Assembly (NCBI RefSeq): GCF_023145115.1
Contig: NZ_JAGLEJ010000034.1
Coordinates: 1-37,162, forward strand
From: Algiphilus sp.
Lineage (GTDB): Bacteria > Pseudomonadota > Gammaproteobacteria > Nevskiales > Nevskiaceae
Length of the DNA stretch: 37,162 nucleotides
Direction: 5' to 3'
Part shown: piece by piece, positions 19,929 to 29,144 of the stretch
Layout: the number at the start of each line of letters is the position of its first letter
How positions within the stretch are numbered: position 1 is the first letter of the stretch
Position numbers and translations under genes: made by a program
Notes under the pieces: generated by a model
The model's input: the letters and a program-made list of their open reading frames with translations, nothing else
Told to the model about the DNA's origin: nothing
The model's database searches: none

Positions 19929-22285
19929 ACTGGAAGCAACTCGCGCAGGCCCTGAAGCTCCCGCTGTCCGCCAGCGCCAGCGACGGCGATGCCCGTCTAG
20001 CCGTGATGCAGTGTCTGGGCCTCGACGCCGGCGCCAGCCTGGCGGACATCACCAGCGCGGCCCGCGCCAGCGGTGTGCGCCAGCCGCTGGCACTCAACGA
20101 TGGCGGCGGCGCCCGCCGCATGCCGGTCGCGCATGGCGACTGGTGGCAGGCGTACGCGCTGGCGCCGCGCGGTGACCTCGACGACGGCGCCCGCGCCGAG
20201 GTGCTCATCTACGGCGACATCGGCGACAGCATCTTCGGCGACACCGTCGCCGCGCGCGACCTGGTCGCCACGCTCTCCGAGCTGGACGCGGACGAGCTGG
20301 ACGTGCGCATCAACAGCTTCGGCGGCAGCGTCGCCGACGGCCTGGCGATCTTCAGCGCCCTGCGCCGGTATGAGGGCGCCGTCACCACGCACATCGACGG
20401 CGTGGCCTACAGCATCGCCAGCCTCATCGCGATGGGTGGCCAGCAGGTGCGCATGAGCGCCAGCGGCCGCTTCATGGTGCACGCGCCGTGGGTCATCGCA
20501 CTGGGCAACAGCCGCGAACTGCGGATGACGGCCGATGTGCTCGACGGCTACGCCGAGTCGATGACCGAGGCGTATATCAAGCACACCGGCGCCGACTCGC
20601 GCGACACGGTCATGGGCCTGCTGACCGACGGCGAGGACCACTACTACTCCGCGGAGGAAGCCCGCGACGCCGGCTTTGTCGACGAGATCGACGACGAGCT
20701 GGACATCGCCGCGCACGCCACCTCGCGTCCGTTCCGCGCTGTTCGGGGCGTACCCGAAGGCGCCTTGAAGCCCGCCGCCTCCAAGCGGCAACGCCCCACC
20801 ACCCCCGAACCAACCAACGAGGACACCATCATGTGGAAGTCTCTTGCCCGCGCGCACGGCATCAAGCTCTCGGCGGACGCCGACGAGGCAGCCGCCCGCG
20901 CCCAGCTCGTCACGCACTTCAACCTGTCGGCGGACGCCGAGGATGACGACATCGTCGCCGCCGCCACCAAGCCCGCGCAGCCCGCGCCGGCGGCCGGCGG
21001 CGGCGATGACCCGCACGCTGCCTTCCGCGCCGCCGAGTCCACCCGCCGCAACAACATCCGCGCCGTGTTCCGGCCGTTCCGCGAGCACGACGGCGTCGCC
21101 GAGGTCGAGGAATCCTGCCTGGACAACCTCGAATGCACCGCCGAGCAGGCCCGCGCCAAGCTGCTGGACAAGCTCGGCGACGACCAGGAGCCCATCGCCG
21201 GCGGCGGGCGCGTGGAGATCACCCGGGACCAGCGCGACACCATGCGTACCGGCATGGCCACGGCCATGCTGCACCGCGCCCAGCCGTCCGCCCACCAGCT
21301 GGACGACGCCGCCCGCAACTACCGCGGCATGCGCGCGCTGGACATCGCCCGCGAGTGCCTGGCCGCGGCCGGCGTCAACACCCGGGGCCGCACCCCGGGC
21401 GAGATCGCCGTCATGGCGCTGCACTCCACGGACGACTTCCCGTTCATCCTGGAGAACATCGCCAACAAGACCCTGCGCGGCGCCTACGAGGGCACCCCGC
21501 GTAGCTTCGTGCCGTACTCCCGCCAGGTGACGCTGCCGGACTTCAAGGAGGTGTCCCGCGTGCAGCTCGGCGGCGCGCCGAACCTCAAGCGGGTGCTGGA
21601 GGGCGCGGAGTACGAAGTCGGCACCATCGGCGAGGGCCGCGAGAAGTACCGCGCCCAGAAGTACGGCCGGCTGGTGCCCTTCACCTGGGAGATGGTCATC
21701 AACGATGACCTGGACGCCTTCATGCGGCTGCTGCAGATGTTCGGCCGCTCCGCCGGCGACCTGGAGTCGGATCTGGTGTACGGCATCTTCACCGGCAACC
21801 CGAACATGGCGGACGGCACGCCGCTGTTCCACGCCGACCACGGCAACCTCGGCACCGGCGGCGCCATCAGCGACACCACGCTCAGCGAGATCCGCGAGCT
21901 GATGCTGCTGCAGAAGGGCATCGAGGGCCGCTACATCACCGTGCGGCCGGAGTTCCTGATCGTGCCCCCGGCGCTGCAGACCATCGCCGAGAAGCAGCTC
22001 GCCATCGTCCAGCCGAACAAGGCCGACGATGTGTCGGTGTTCAGCAACGCGCTGCGCCTGATCGTCGAGCCCCGCCTGCAGGACGACTCGGCCGCGGCCT
22101 GGTACGCGGCCGCCAGCCCCAACGCGGTGGACACCATCGAGTACGGCTACCTCGAGGGCAACGAGGGCGTGTTCACCGAGAGCTGGCAGGACCGGGAGCG
22201 CGACGGCTTCGTCGTCAAGTGCCGCCACGTGTTCGCCACCAAGGCCATTGACCACAAGGGCCTGGCGAAGAACGCCGGCGAGTAA
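19925..22285 (+). CDS. ClpP-type prohead protease fused to major capsid protein
   Basis: This is a 786-residue protein. Residues 60-265 form an S14/ClpP-like head maturation protease: INSFGGSVADG (129-139), DGVAYSIASLIAMGG with nucleophile Ser163, and FMVHAPW with His186. Residues 303-450 are a scaffold-like acidic/Ala region. Residues 470-786 form a Mu gpT-type major head protein (PFILENIANKTLRGAYEG, FTWEMVINDDLDAF, TPLFHADHGNLG). The linker at 293-303 reads through an intact GAGGA plus ATG (20831), so the capsid part may also be translated alone. The first 45 residues and residues 303-347 are similar, an internal duplication. Such fusions are known in some phages. Confidence 0.9.
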   Translation: MNWKQLAQALKLPLSASASDGDARLAVMQCLGLDAGASLADITSAARASGVRQPLALNDGGGARRMPVAHGDWWQAYALAPRGDLDDGARAEVLIYGDIGDSIFGDTVAARDLVATLSELDADELDVRINSFGGSVADGLAIFSALRRYEGAVTTHIDGVAYSIASLIAMGGQQVRMSASGRFMVHAPWVIALGNSRELRMTADVLDGYAESMTEAYIKHTGADSRDTVMGLLTDGEDHYYSAEEARDAGFVDEIDDELDIAAHATSRPFRAVRGVPEGALKPAASKRQRPTTPEPTNEDTIMWKSLARAHGIKLSADADEAAARAQLVTHFNLSADAEDDDIVAAATKPAQPAPAAGGGDDPHAAFRAAESTRRNNIRAVFRPFREHDGVAEVEESCLDNLECTAEQARAKLLDKLGDDQEPIAGGGRVEITRDQRDTMRTGMATAMLHRAQPSAHQLDDAARNYRGMRALDIARECLAAAGVNTRGRTPGEIAVMALHSTDDFPFILENIANKTLRGAYEGTPRSFVPYSRQVTLPDFKEVSRVQLGGAPNLKRVLEGAEYEVGTIGEGREKYRAQKYGRLVPFTWEMVINDDLDAFMRLLQMFGRSAGDLESDLVYGIFTGNPNMADGTPLFHADHGNLGTGGAISDTTLSEIRELMLLQKGIEGRYITVRPEFLIVPPALQTIAEKQLAIVQPNKADDVSVFSNALRLIVEPRLQDDSAAAWYAAASPNAVDTIEYGYLEGNEGVFTESWQDRERDGFVVKCRHVFATKAIDHKGLAKNAGE

Positions 22286-22297
22286 GCCACCACGGAC

Positions 22298-22319
22298 CCC
22301 GGCGCCGGCACGGGCCGGG
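22298..22319 (+). terminator. Possible attenuator hairpin after capsid gene
   Basis: CCCGGC and GCCGGG pair around a 10-base loop, followed by TTCTCT, in the 63-bp gap between the capsid and decoration genes. The stem is short, so it may only reduce readthrough. Confidence 0.3.
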
Positions 22320-22348
22320 TTCTCTGAACCCTGACAGGAGTAGCACCC

Positions 22349-22711
22349 ATGAAGAACCAGCACAAGATTCACGGCGGCGAGATCGTCGCCCCGGCCCCGG
22401 CGCAGGTCGCCTCCGGCGGGGTGGCGCTTTTCAGCGCCATCCTCGGCGTGGCCGTCGGTGCCTACGAAAGCGGCGAGCTGGGCGTGTTCAAGACCCACGG
22501 CCAGGACACGCTGCCGAAGGTCGAGGCCGACGACATGAGCACCGTCGGCGAGATGCTGTTCTGGGACGTGTCCGAGGGCGCTTTCAGCAACGGCACGGCC
22601 GAGGCCGGCGACATCGAGAACTGCGCCTACGTGGCCGAGCCGGCCGACGACACCGTGACCACGGTCACCGTCGAGCTCTGCCCCGGCCTCGGCACCGTCG
22701 CGCAGGCGTAG
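22349..22711 (+). CDS. Capsid decoration (DUF2190-like) protein
   Basis: This is a 120-residue protein with AGGAG upstream. It begins MKNQHKIHGGEIVAPAPAQV and continues as a small beta-barrel: GVALFSAILGVAVGAYESGE, GVFKTHGQDTLPK, GEMLFWDVSEGAF. This is the pattern of DUF2190/capsid-cement proteins that trim the capsid surface and are encoded directly after the capsid gene. No signal or membrane segment is visible. Confidence 0.82.
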   Translation: MKNQHKIHGGEIVAPAPAQVASGGVALFSAILGVAVGAYESGELGVFKTHGQDTLPKVEADDMSTVGEMLFWDVSEGAFSNGTAEAGDIENCAYVAEPADDTVTTVTVELCPGLGTVAQA

Positions 22712-22720
22712 CAGCACGCC

Positions 22721-23035
22721 ATGAGCTGGGCCGAAGCACTCGACGCCATGGACGGCGCCACCTTCGACTCCTTCGGGGAGCCGGGCACGCTCACGCCCCC
22801 CGAAGGTGCGGCGGTGTCCGTGCGCGCGATCGTGGATCGCCGCACGGAAGTGCAGGGCCAGCTCGGCCGCATCATCGACCCGACCCCCAGCGTCAGCCTG
22901 CTGCGCAGCGAGGTCGGTGAGTACCCGCGGGGCGTGCTCGTCGTCGATGCCGAAACCTGGACGCTGAACGGTCCGGTGGAAGGTGAGGACGACGAGCACG
23001 TCATCCGCATGTGGCTGCTGGAGGGCGCGGCATGA
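22721..23035 (+). CDS. Head-tail joining protein (FII-like)
   Basis: This is a 104-residue protein starting MSWAEALDAMDGATFDSFGE. It has the beta-rich pattern of lambda gpFII-type joiners (VSVRAIVDRRTEVQ, RGVLVVDAETWTL). Position after capsid and decoration genes and before the tail terminator agrees. It would sit at the end of the connector, forming the site for tail docking. Its stop overlaps the next ATG. Confidence 0.75.
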   Translation: MSWAEALDAMDGATFDSFGEPGTLTPPEGAAVSVRAIVDRRTEVQGQLGRIIDPTPSVSLLRSEVGEYPRGVLVVDAETWTLNGPVEGEDDEHVIRMWLLEGAA

Positions 23036-23478
23036 GCTACGTGCCCATGGACCAGCGCATCGTCGACGAGCTGGCGCGCATCGTCGCGCTGGTGCCCGGC
23101 ATCGACGATGTGCAGTCCGAGCCCTACGTGTCGGCACCGCGCGTCGACTGCGCCGTCGAGATCGACGACGACGAGGAATCCGGCATCCAGCACAGCAAGG
23201 GCAAGCGCGGGGCTTCGCTGAACGTGAAGCTGCGGATGTTCCGCCGCGTCAGCCCGAGCGACGACGAGTCCCCGCGCGCATCCATGCGCGCGCTGCTCTA
23301 CGCCATCCGCTGGCGGCTGGCGCAGTGCGACATCCAGCAGTTCCCGCCCGGCACGCGGGAGATCACCGTCGGCGGCCGGACCTTCTTCAACCCGCAGGAG
23401 GGCAGCCACTACGCGATGGCGGAAATGCCCGTCTCGGTGCAGTTCTCTGAAACCTTCAACGAGGAAACCCAACCATGA
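23032..23478 (+). CDS. Putative tail terminator / minor tail protein
   Basis: This is a 148-residue protein starting MSYVPMDQRIVDELARIVAL, coupled by ATGA at both ends. It has an alpha/beta pattern, with KRGASLNVKLRMFRRVSP, an LYAIRWRL helix and TVGGRTFFNPQEGSHYAMAE. In size and position it corresponds to gpU-type tail terminators that stop tube growth and bind the head. The sequence itself is too divergent to be sure. Confidence 0.65.
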   Translation: MSYVPMDQRIVDELARIVALVPGIDDVQSEPYVSAPRVDCAVEIDDDEESGIQHSKGKRGASLNVKLRMFRRVSPSDDESPRASMRALLYAIRWRLAQCDIQQFPPGTREITVGGRTFFNPQEGSHYAMAEMPVSVQFSETFNEETQP

Positions 23479-24230
23479 GCGGACTTCTCTGCGCCGGCGA
23501 CCTGTACCTGGACCGGCTCGACGACAACGGCAACCGCACCGGCTACCGCAAGGTCGGCAACGCCACCCGATTCGCCATCAACGAACCGAGCGAGCGCCAG
23601 CAGCGCACCGGCCGCGGGCGGGAGAACTACGGCCAGGTGCTGGACGACGTGGCGATCAAGCAGCCGTCCACGCTTGCCATCACGCTGGACGAGGTCGACA
23701 AGACCAACCTCGCCTACGCGCTGCTCGGCGATGCGGCCGCCTACGATGTGACCGGCTCGTCCGTCACGGACGAGGAAATCACCGCGCACATGGGTGCGGC
23801 CACGCAGCTGGCCAATCGCAACATCGACGACGGCACTGCGGTCACCGCCACCGGCGAGGGTGGCTCGCCGAGCTTCACCGAAGGCACCGACTTCACCATC
23901 GACTACCGCCTCGGCCTGCTCACGCCCATCGAGGGCGGTGCCATTTCCGACGGTGATGCGGTGCTCGTCAGCTACACCTTCCTGGACGCCAGCGGTAACC
24001 GCGTCTCGGGCGGCGTCAAGCCGCAGATCCGCGCGGTGGTGATGCTCGACGGCAAGAACCTCGCCGACGGCTCGGACATCCTCGTCACCGTGGACGAGGC
24101 CCGCATCACGCCGGATGGCGAGGTCGACTTCCTGTCGTCCGAGTTCGTGCCGCTGCCCATGACGGGCACCATGCGGCTGCTGCCCGGCAAGACCGCGCCC
24201 TACACGGTCGACCTGCCGAGCGCCGGGTAA
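23475..24230 (+). CDS. Major tail tube protein
   Basis: This is a 251-residue protein. The N-terminal MSGLLCAGDLYLDRLDDNGN and YRKVGNATRFAINEPSE, with later QPSTLAITLDEVDKTNLAYA and GTDFTIDYRLGLLTPIEGG, fit tube proteins of siphoviruses with a C-terminal Ig-like part. It would polymerise around the tape measure. It precedes gpZ-like, chaperone and tape-measure genes. The A of its TAA stop is the first base of the next ATG. Confidence 0.82.
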   Translation: MSGLLCAGDLYLDRLDDNGNRTGYRKVGNATRFAINEPSERQQRTGRGRENYGQVLDDVAIKQPSTLAITLDEVDKTNLAYALLGDAAAYDVTGSSVTDEEITAHMGAATQLANRNIDDGTAVTATGEGGSPSFTEGTDFTIDYRLGLLTPIEGGAISDGDAVLVSYTFLDASGNRVSGGVKPQIRAVVMLDGKNLADGSDILVTVDEARITPDGEVDFLSSEFVPLPMTGTMRLLPGKTAPYTVDLPSAG

Positions 24231-24673
24231 TGGCCCGCAAGCGCGACAACCTGGTGGCCGTCAAGGTCACCTGCGCCAACCACCGGCACCGGGGCCGCCC
24301 GGTGCCGGTGGGCGAGGTGATCCGCACCAGCCGCGTGGCGGCCGACGTGCTGTGCGGCAAGGGACGCGGGCACCTGCACAACGCGCCGCCCGAGCCCGAG
24401 CCCGCCGCCGAGCCGGCGCCCGAAACGCGCGACGGCGAGCAGCAGGGCGGCGACGCCACCAGCGACGCCGGCGGCGAGGACGACGAGGACCCTGCGTCTA
24501 CCGGCGCCGGCGACGCGATCGCCGGCGAAATCGAGGGCGCCGCCAGGGCTGCCGGCCACAAGGTGGTGGCGCCGTTCGGCGCCGGCGAGTCTTTCGCCGG
24601 CGAAAGTGGTGGCGCCCCCGCGGGCTCCCGGGCCGGGCGCCCCGGTTTCCTCGGCCGCTTCGGCGAGGTCTAG
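24230..24673 (+). CDS. Small tail-region protein with long disordered tail
   Basis: This is a 147-residue protein. The first 55 residues (MARKRDNLVAVKVTCANHRH, GEVIRTSRVAADVLCGKGRG) match a short domain common behind tube genes in phages. The remaining 90 are Pro/Glu/Gly/Ala-rich and probably disordered, ending GRPGFLGRFGEV. The palindrome TTTCGCCGGCGAAA occurs at 24592-24605. The role is unknown. Confidence 0.65.
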   Translation: MARKRDNLVAVKVTCANHRHRGRPVPVGEVIRTSRVAADVLCGKGRGHLHNAPPEPEPAAEPAPETRDGEQQGGDATSDAGGEDDEDPASTGAGDAIAGEIEGAARAAGHKVVAPFGAGESFAGESGGAPAGSRAGRPGFLGRFGEV

Positions 24674-24676
24674 GCC

Positions 24677-25315
24677 ATGGCCCGCGCCGGCGACTCCGCA
24701 CGCGCTGCTGCCGACCGTGTTGCGCAGGTGGACAACACCTCGCGATTCTCGGCGGAAGCCGCGCTGCGCGCCGCGGCGGAGCGGGCCGTCAATGACACCG
24801 TCGACCTCACCAGCAGCAAGTACAACCTGACGCCGGACGAGGTCCGGCAATACGTCGGCATCCGGCGCCTGAGCGCCAGCGGCAAGTCGGCCACCGTGCA
24901 GCTGCGCGTCCGCGCGATCCCCATCGAGCGCTTCGCTCCGGAAATCCGCATGAAGCGGTACACCTGGCGCGACAAGCTCGGGCGCAGCCACAGCCAGGAA
25001 CTGCCGTCCGTCTATTTCCAGCGCTACCGCACGGGCCGCCCCCGGCTGGTCCGTCCGGCGTTCCCGCTGCACCAGCGCACCAGCGGCCAGCTGCGCGAGG
25101 GCGGTGTGATCCGCCGCCGTGTCGGGCAGTCGCGCGATCGCCTGACGATGCTCCGCTACTACTCGTTCCCGCGCCAGTGGCTGCGCAACGAGTTGCTGCC
25201 CGAGGTCCTGCGGCGCGCCGCGCTGAGCTTCGACCTCGACTTCCGCGCCGCCTTCCGCCGCGGCCGTGCAACCCGCGGCGTCAACGGCCGCACACGCCTG
25301 CACCGCAACGACTGA
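24677..25315 (+). CDS. Minor tail protein Z-like
   Basis: This is a 212-residue protein. The N-terminal helical half (FSAEAALRAAAERAVNDTVD) and KYNLTPDEVRQYVGIRRLSA with YSFPRQWLRNELLPEVLRRA match the gpZ family of lambda-like tails. In lambda gpZ is needed for a functional DNA exit path. It is strongly basic at the C-terminus. It lies three bases after the previous stop. Confidence 0.8.
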   Translation: MARAGDSARAAADRVAQVDNTSRFSAEAALRAAAERAVNDTVDLTSSKYNLTPDEVRQYVGIRRLSASGKSATVQLRVRAIPIERFAPEIRMKRYTWRDKLGRSHSQELPSVYFQRYRTGRPRLVRPAFPLHQRTSGQLREGGVIRRRVGQSRDRLTMLRYYSFPRQWLRNELLPEVLRRAALSFDLDFRAAFRRGRATRGVNGRTRLHRND

Positions 25316-25332
25316 CCCTCGGAGATCCACCC

Positions 25333-25689
25333 ATGACCGACAAGCCCAAGCCCCACCTGACCCTGCGCAACGCCCCCCGCGTGGCGCGCGCGTTCCAGCG
25401 CCTCGACACCGCGCTGGATGCCCTGAAGTTCGACCCCGTGCAGGCGCTCTGCGACCACGGCGAGGACCTGGGCGCCATCGTCGAGTTCCTGCTCGGGCCG
25501 GTGGCCGTCGACATGCCGCTGGACGAGACGGTCGATCAGCTGAACGAGCGCATGCCGGAGCTGTTCGCTGCCGTCGCCGAGTATTTCGACGGCGCGCTGA
25601 CCCCGAAGCTGGAGCAGTTCGTCCAGGTGGTGCAGGCGGTGATCGGCGACAACACCGAAAGCGCGCCCCCGGCCGGCAACGGCGGCTGA
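25333..25689 (+). CDS. Tail assembly chaperone
   Basis: This is a 118-residue protein starting MTDKPKPHLTLRNAPRVARA after GGAG. It is helical and acidic, with ALDALKFDPVQALCDHGEDL and LDETVDQLNERMPELFAAV. Position just before the tape measure is that of gpG-type chaperones. Many of these are extended by a programmed frameshift. Here only 22 bp separate the stop from the tape-measure start, so there is little room for a T-type extension and I see no slippery run. Confidence 0.72.
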   Translation: MTDKPKPHLTLRNAPRVARAFQRLDTALDALKFDPVQALCDHGEDLGAIVEFLLGPVAVDMPLDETVDQLNERMPELFAAVAEYFDGALTPKLEQFVQVVQAVIGDNTESAPPAGNGG

Positions 25690-25711
25690 CCCCACCAGCT
25701 GAGCGCGCGCC

Positions 25712-28700
25712 GTGGCAACTGCCGAGAATGTCGATGTCCTGATCCGCCAGGCCGTGGAAGGCGCGGCGGACGTGCGCAATGCTGCGCAGCGCATCCGCGA
25801 CCTCGGCGGCGATGCCGACACGGCGCAGACGCAGGCCGACGGCCTCACCCAGCAGCTGCAGAATCTCGGCAACCAGCGCCAGCTGATCACGCAGTTCGAG
25901 CGGCTGAAGCGCGAGACGGGTGACACCGGGCGCCAGCTGGATGAGGCGCGCGAGCGGGCTGCCGACCTTGGCAAGCAGTACAACCGCACCGAAAAGCCTA
26001 CCGCGCAACTCACCCGCGAGTTCGAGCGCGCGCGCAAGGAGGTGCGCGAGCTGAACAACCGGAACCTGGAGCAGCGCCGCACGCTCCAGGAACTGCGCGG
26101 CAGCCTCAGCGATGCCGGCATTGCCACCGATGACCTGGTCGGCGCGGAGCAGCGTGTCGCGCGCGAAACGGACGAGGCGCGCAGCAAGCTGGACGCGCTG
26201 CAGGCGTCGCTGGAATCCACCGAGGCGGGCCTGACCGAGACGCGCGACGCCAACCAGCAGCTGCGCGACGACTTCAAGCAGCTGGGCATCCGCCCCTTCG
26301 AGGATCTGGAAGGGGAGATCGCGCAGACCGAGCAGGCGCTCGACCGGCTGCGCCGTTCCGGCAACCTCAGTGGCGAGCAGCTGGAGCGCGCCACCGAAGC
26401 GGCCGACAACAAGGTCAAGGATCTGCGCCGGTCACTCGGGCAGACCGAGGATGCCAGCGAGCAGCTCCGGCGCGACTTCGAGGCCGTCGGCGCCCGCCCG
26501 TTCCAGGAGGTAGAGAACGAGGTCAACGATGTGCGCCGCGCCCTCGGCCGGCTGCGCGAGTCCGGCCAGCTGTCCGGGCGCGAGTTGCGCACGGCCACGC
26601 GCAGCGCGAACGAGCGCATCCGCGAGCTGCGCGGCACGACCGGGGGCGCGGCCAATGCGGTGGGGCGTCTGCGCGGTGCGCTGATCGGCCTCGGTGGTGC
26701 GCTGGCGTCGCTCACGCTGGTGGCCGCCGGTGCCCGCCGTGTGGGCGAGGAACTGGAGAACGTCCAGCGCAGCGCGCAGGCCCTGGGCACGTCCGTCGAG
26801 GACATCCAGGAGCTGAACTTCGTCTTCCGCGAGTTCAACCTCGAGGCCGACGATGTCAGCGATACGCTCAACACCCTGGCCGACCGCGCGCAGGATGCGA
26901 AGGACGGCACCAAGAGCTTCATCGACGATTTCAAGCTCATCGGCATAGAGGTCGATGACCTGCGCGGCAAGGACCCGGCGCAGCTGTTCGACCTGTTCGT
27001 CGACCGCATCAGCAAGATCGAGGAACCGACGCGCCGCAACGCGGCCGCCGTGCGCATCCTCGGCGACGACCTCGGGCGGCGCCTGCTGCCGTTCCTGATC
27101 CGGGGCGCGGATGGTTTCGACGAGCTGCGGCAGAAGGCACGCGAGACCGGCGGCGTGCTCGGTGAGGACCTGGTCAACGATGTGGCGCGCGCCAACCGCT
27201 CGTTCCGCGAGTTGCAGAACCGGTTGCGCGGCGCGTTCATCCGGGTGGTGGCCGAGAATGCGGATGCCATCGACGCGTTGATCGAGAAGGTCAACGACCC
27301 GCGCCTGCTCGACGGCGTGCAGGGCGTGATCGAGTCGCTCAAGGCTTTCGGCTTTGGCCTGCAGGCGACCTTCAACGTGGTGCAGGCGTCCATCCGGGGG
27401 GCGTTGAGCGGCATCCTCGGCGCCGCTTCGGCGGTGGCGGAAGGGTTGAGCAAGATCACCTTCGGTGATGTGTCGGAGCGATTCGAGGCCACCGCGGGGA
27501 ACCTGCGCCAGACCGCGCGTGACCTGGCGCGTGATGCCGGCGCGGATCTGGAAACCGCGAAGGAGGCCGCCAACGCGGCCGCCGAAAGTGTCATCAAGGC
27601 ACAGGCCAGCTTCGAGCGCTTCAACGCCGCGCCCATCCAGACCATCGGCGAGGCGCTGGACGAGCTCACGAAGCAGGCCGGCGACGCCGGCGACGCGCTA
27701 CTGGAGGCGCGCGACAAGGCGGAATCCGCCGGCGGCCAGTTCCTCACGCTGGATCAGACGCTGGACCAGCTGGAATCCACCGCCGCCGGCGCGGCCGACG
27801 AGGCCGGGCGCATCGGCGATGAGGCGGAGGATGCCGCCGAGCAGGGCACGGAGGCGCTGACCGAGCTGGAGCAGGCATTCGAGGCCCTGGGCCTCACCAG
27901 CCAGCGCACGCTGCAGCAGCAGGCCGACGAGGCTCGGCGCGCCTACGAGGCCATCCGCGCCGCTGCGGAGAACGGCGAGGCCGCCGTGCAGGACGTGAAC
28001 CGCGCCTATCGCGTGATGGCGGAGCGGCAGCTGCAGGTGGCGGACAACGCGGACGAAGCGTCGCAGCGCGCCGTGGCCGCCAACCTGCGCAACCTGGCGA
28101 GCACCGACGAGCAGCGCGAGGCCGTCGAGAAGCTCATCGAGCGCTATCTCGAGCTGGGGCCGGCGGCGGAGCAGTCGAACCGCCGCGCGGAGCAGTCCAG
28201 CCGCAATGCGGCAAATGCGGCGCGCGACCACGCGCAGGCTGTCGAGGACGCCACCGGCGGCACCTACGGCGGCGCCACCACCATCGCCGGCCGCGGCGGC
28301 GAGGGCGGTGAGCACACCAGCCCCATCGACCAGGACCTGCAGTCCATCGAGAGCAGCATCCTCAACGCCACGCAGAGCAGCGGCCTCAGCGCGGAGGACC
28401 GGCAGGCGCTGGTCACGCAGGCGAATGCGCGCCTCGACGAGCTGCAGGACCTGGCGCGCTCCGGCCAGTACCGCTATCAGGGCGGCGTCGAGCGCTACGC
28501 CCGCGCGCAGACCGACATCATCGAGGACATCCGCCGGCAGGCGGACGAGATCCTCGGCATTGGCGGCAACCGCTCGCAGCGCGACCTGGCGCGGATATTC
28601 CGCCCGCCGTCGCTGCAGGAGCGCGAGGACGCGGCCACGCCGCGGCGGCGCGTGGAAGTCGACCTGCGCATCGGGGGCGAATCGTTCCCGGTGCAGACCG

Positions 28701-28771
28701 ACGACGACACAGCGGACGCGCTTCTCCGCCGACTTGAAAACGCCCGCGCCGTAAGCGCGGCAGGAGCCTGA
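25712..28771 (+). CDS. Tape measure protein
   Basis: This is a 1,019-residue protein with a GTG start, weak Shine-Dalgarno. Residues 1-300 are almost continuous coiled coil with a repeated module (LRxDFxxLGxRPFEDLE, at about 190 and 265). Hydrophobic segments GRLRGALIGLGGALASLTLV and VQASIRGALSGILGAASAVA are membrane-spanning candidates for DNA injection. Further Ala/Glu-rich helices follow and the end is soluble (RRRVEVDLRIGGESFPVQT). It sets tail length; by length the tail should be near 150 nm using the usual proportionality, an estimate only. Confidence 0.9.
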   Translation: MATAENVDVLIRQAVEGAADVRNAAQRIRDLGGDADTAQTQADGLTQQLQNLGNQRQLITQFERLKRETGDTGRQLDEARERAADLGKQYNRTEKPTAQLTREFERARKEVRELNNRNLEQRRTLQELRGSLSDAGIATDDLVGAEQRVARETDEARSKLDALQASLESTEAGLTETRDANQQLRDDFKQLGIRPFEDLEGEIAQTEQALDRLRRSGNLSGEQLERATEAADNKVKDLRRSLGQTEDASEQLRRDFEAVGARPFQEVENEVNDVRRALGRLRESGQLSGRELRTATRSANERIRELRGTTGGAANAVGRLRGALIGLGGALASLTLVAAGARRVGEELENVQRSAQALGTSVEDIQELNFVFREFNLEADDVSDTLNTLADRAQDAKDGTKSFIDDFKLIGIEVDDLRGKDPAQLFDLFVDRISKIEEPTRRNAAAVRILGDDLGRRLLPFLIRGADGFDELRQKARETGGVLGEDLVNDVARANRSFRELQNRLRGAFIRVVAENADAIDALIEKVNDPRLLDGVQGVIESLKAFGFGLQATFNVVQASIRGALSGILGAASAVAEGLSKITFGDVSERFEATAGNLRQTARDLARDAGADLETAKEAANAAAESVIKAQASFERFNAAPIQTIGEALDELTKQAGDAGDALLEARDKAESAGGQFLTLDQTLDQLESTAAGAADEAGRIGDEAEDAAEQGTEALTELEQAFEALGLTSQRTLQQQADEARRAYEAIRAAAENGEAAVQDVNRAYRVMAERQLQVADNADEASQRAVAANLRNLASTDEQREAVEKLIERYLELGPAAEQSNRRAEQSSRNAANAARDHAQAVEDATGGTYGGATTIAGRGGEGGEHTSPIDQDLQSIESSILNATQSSGLSAEDRQALVTQANARLDELQDLARSGQYRYQGGVERYARAQTDIIEDIRRQADEILGIGGNRSQRDLARIFRPPSLQEREDAATPRRRVEVDLRIGGESFPVQTDDDTADALLRRLENARAVSAAGA

Positions 28772-28772
28772 C

Positions 28773-29141
28773 ATGGCCGTGACCCTCGGCGGCATCAGCC
28801 TCCCCGATGACATCGTCTGGCTCGACGAGCTGGCCGGCCCGCAGGTGGCGCAGGCGCGGGCGCGCACGCTCGGCGGCGGGCAGGTGATCGAGGAGACCGC
28901 GCTGCTGAGCGGCCGGCCGATCACGCTCGGCGGCGGCGTGTGGGCTTCGCGCAGCACGGTGCTGGCGCTGCGCACGCTGGCGGCCGATGCCGGCGAGACG
29001 CACACGCTGGATCTGCGCGGCGACACGTACACGGTGGCGTTCGTCCGCCCCAACCCCATCGAGGCTACGCCGGTGATCCGCTACGCGGACCCGGCGGCCG
29101 AAGACCCGCACGAGCTGACCGTGCGCCTCATCGAGGTCTGA
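28773..29141 (+). CDS. Minor tail protein after the tape measure
   Basis: This is a 122-residue protein starting MAVTLGGISLPDDIVWLDEL. It has beta-rich GGGQVIEETALLSGRPITLG and a C-terminal PHELTVRLIEV. Its position after the tape measure is where distal-tail components are encoded. It contains no fold that I can name. Confidence 0.7.
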   Translation: MAVTLGGISLPDDIVWLDELAGPQVAQARARTLGGGQVIEETALLSGRPITLGGGVWASRSTVLALRTLAADAGETHTLDLRGDTYTVAFVRPNPIEATPVIRYADPAAEDPHELTVRLIEV

Positions 29142-29144
29142 CCC

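Noticed and set aside
25660..25715. A programmed frameshift between the tail chaperone and a T-type extension
   Set aside because: No slippery heptamer is visible and only 22 bp separate the two genes.
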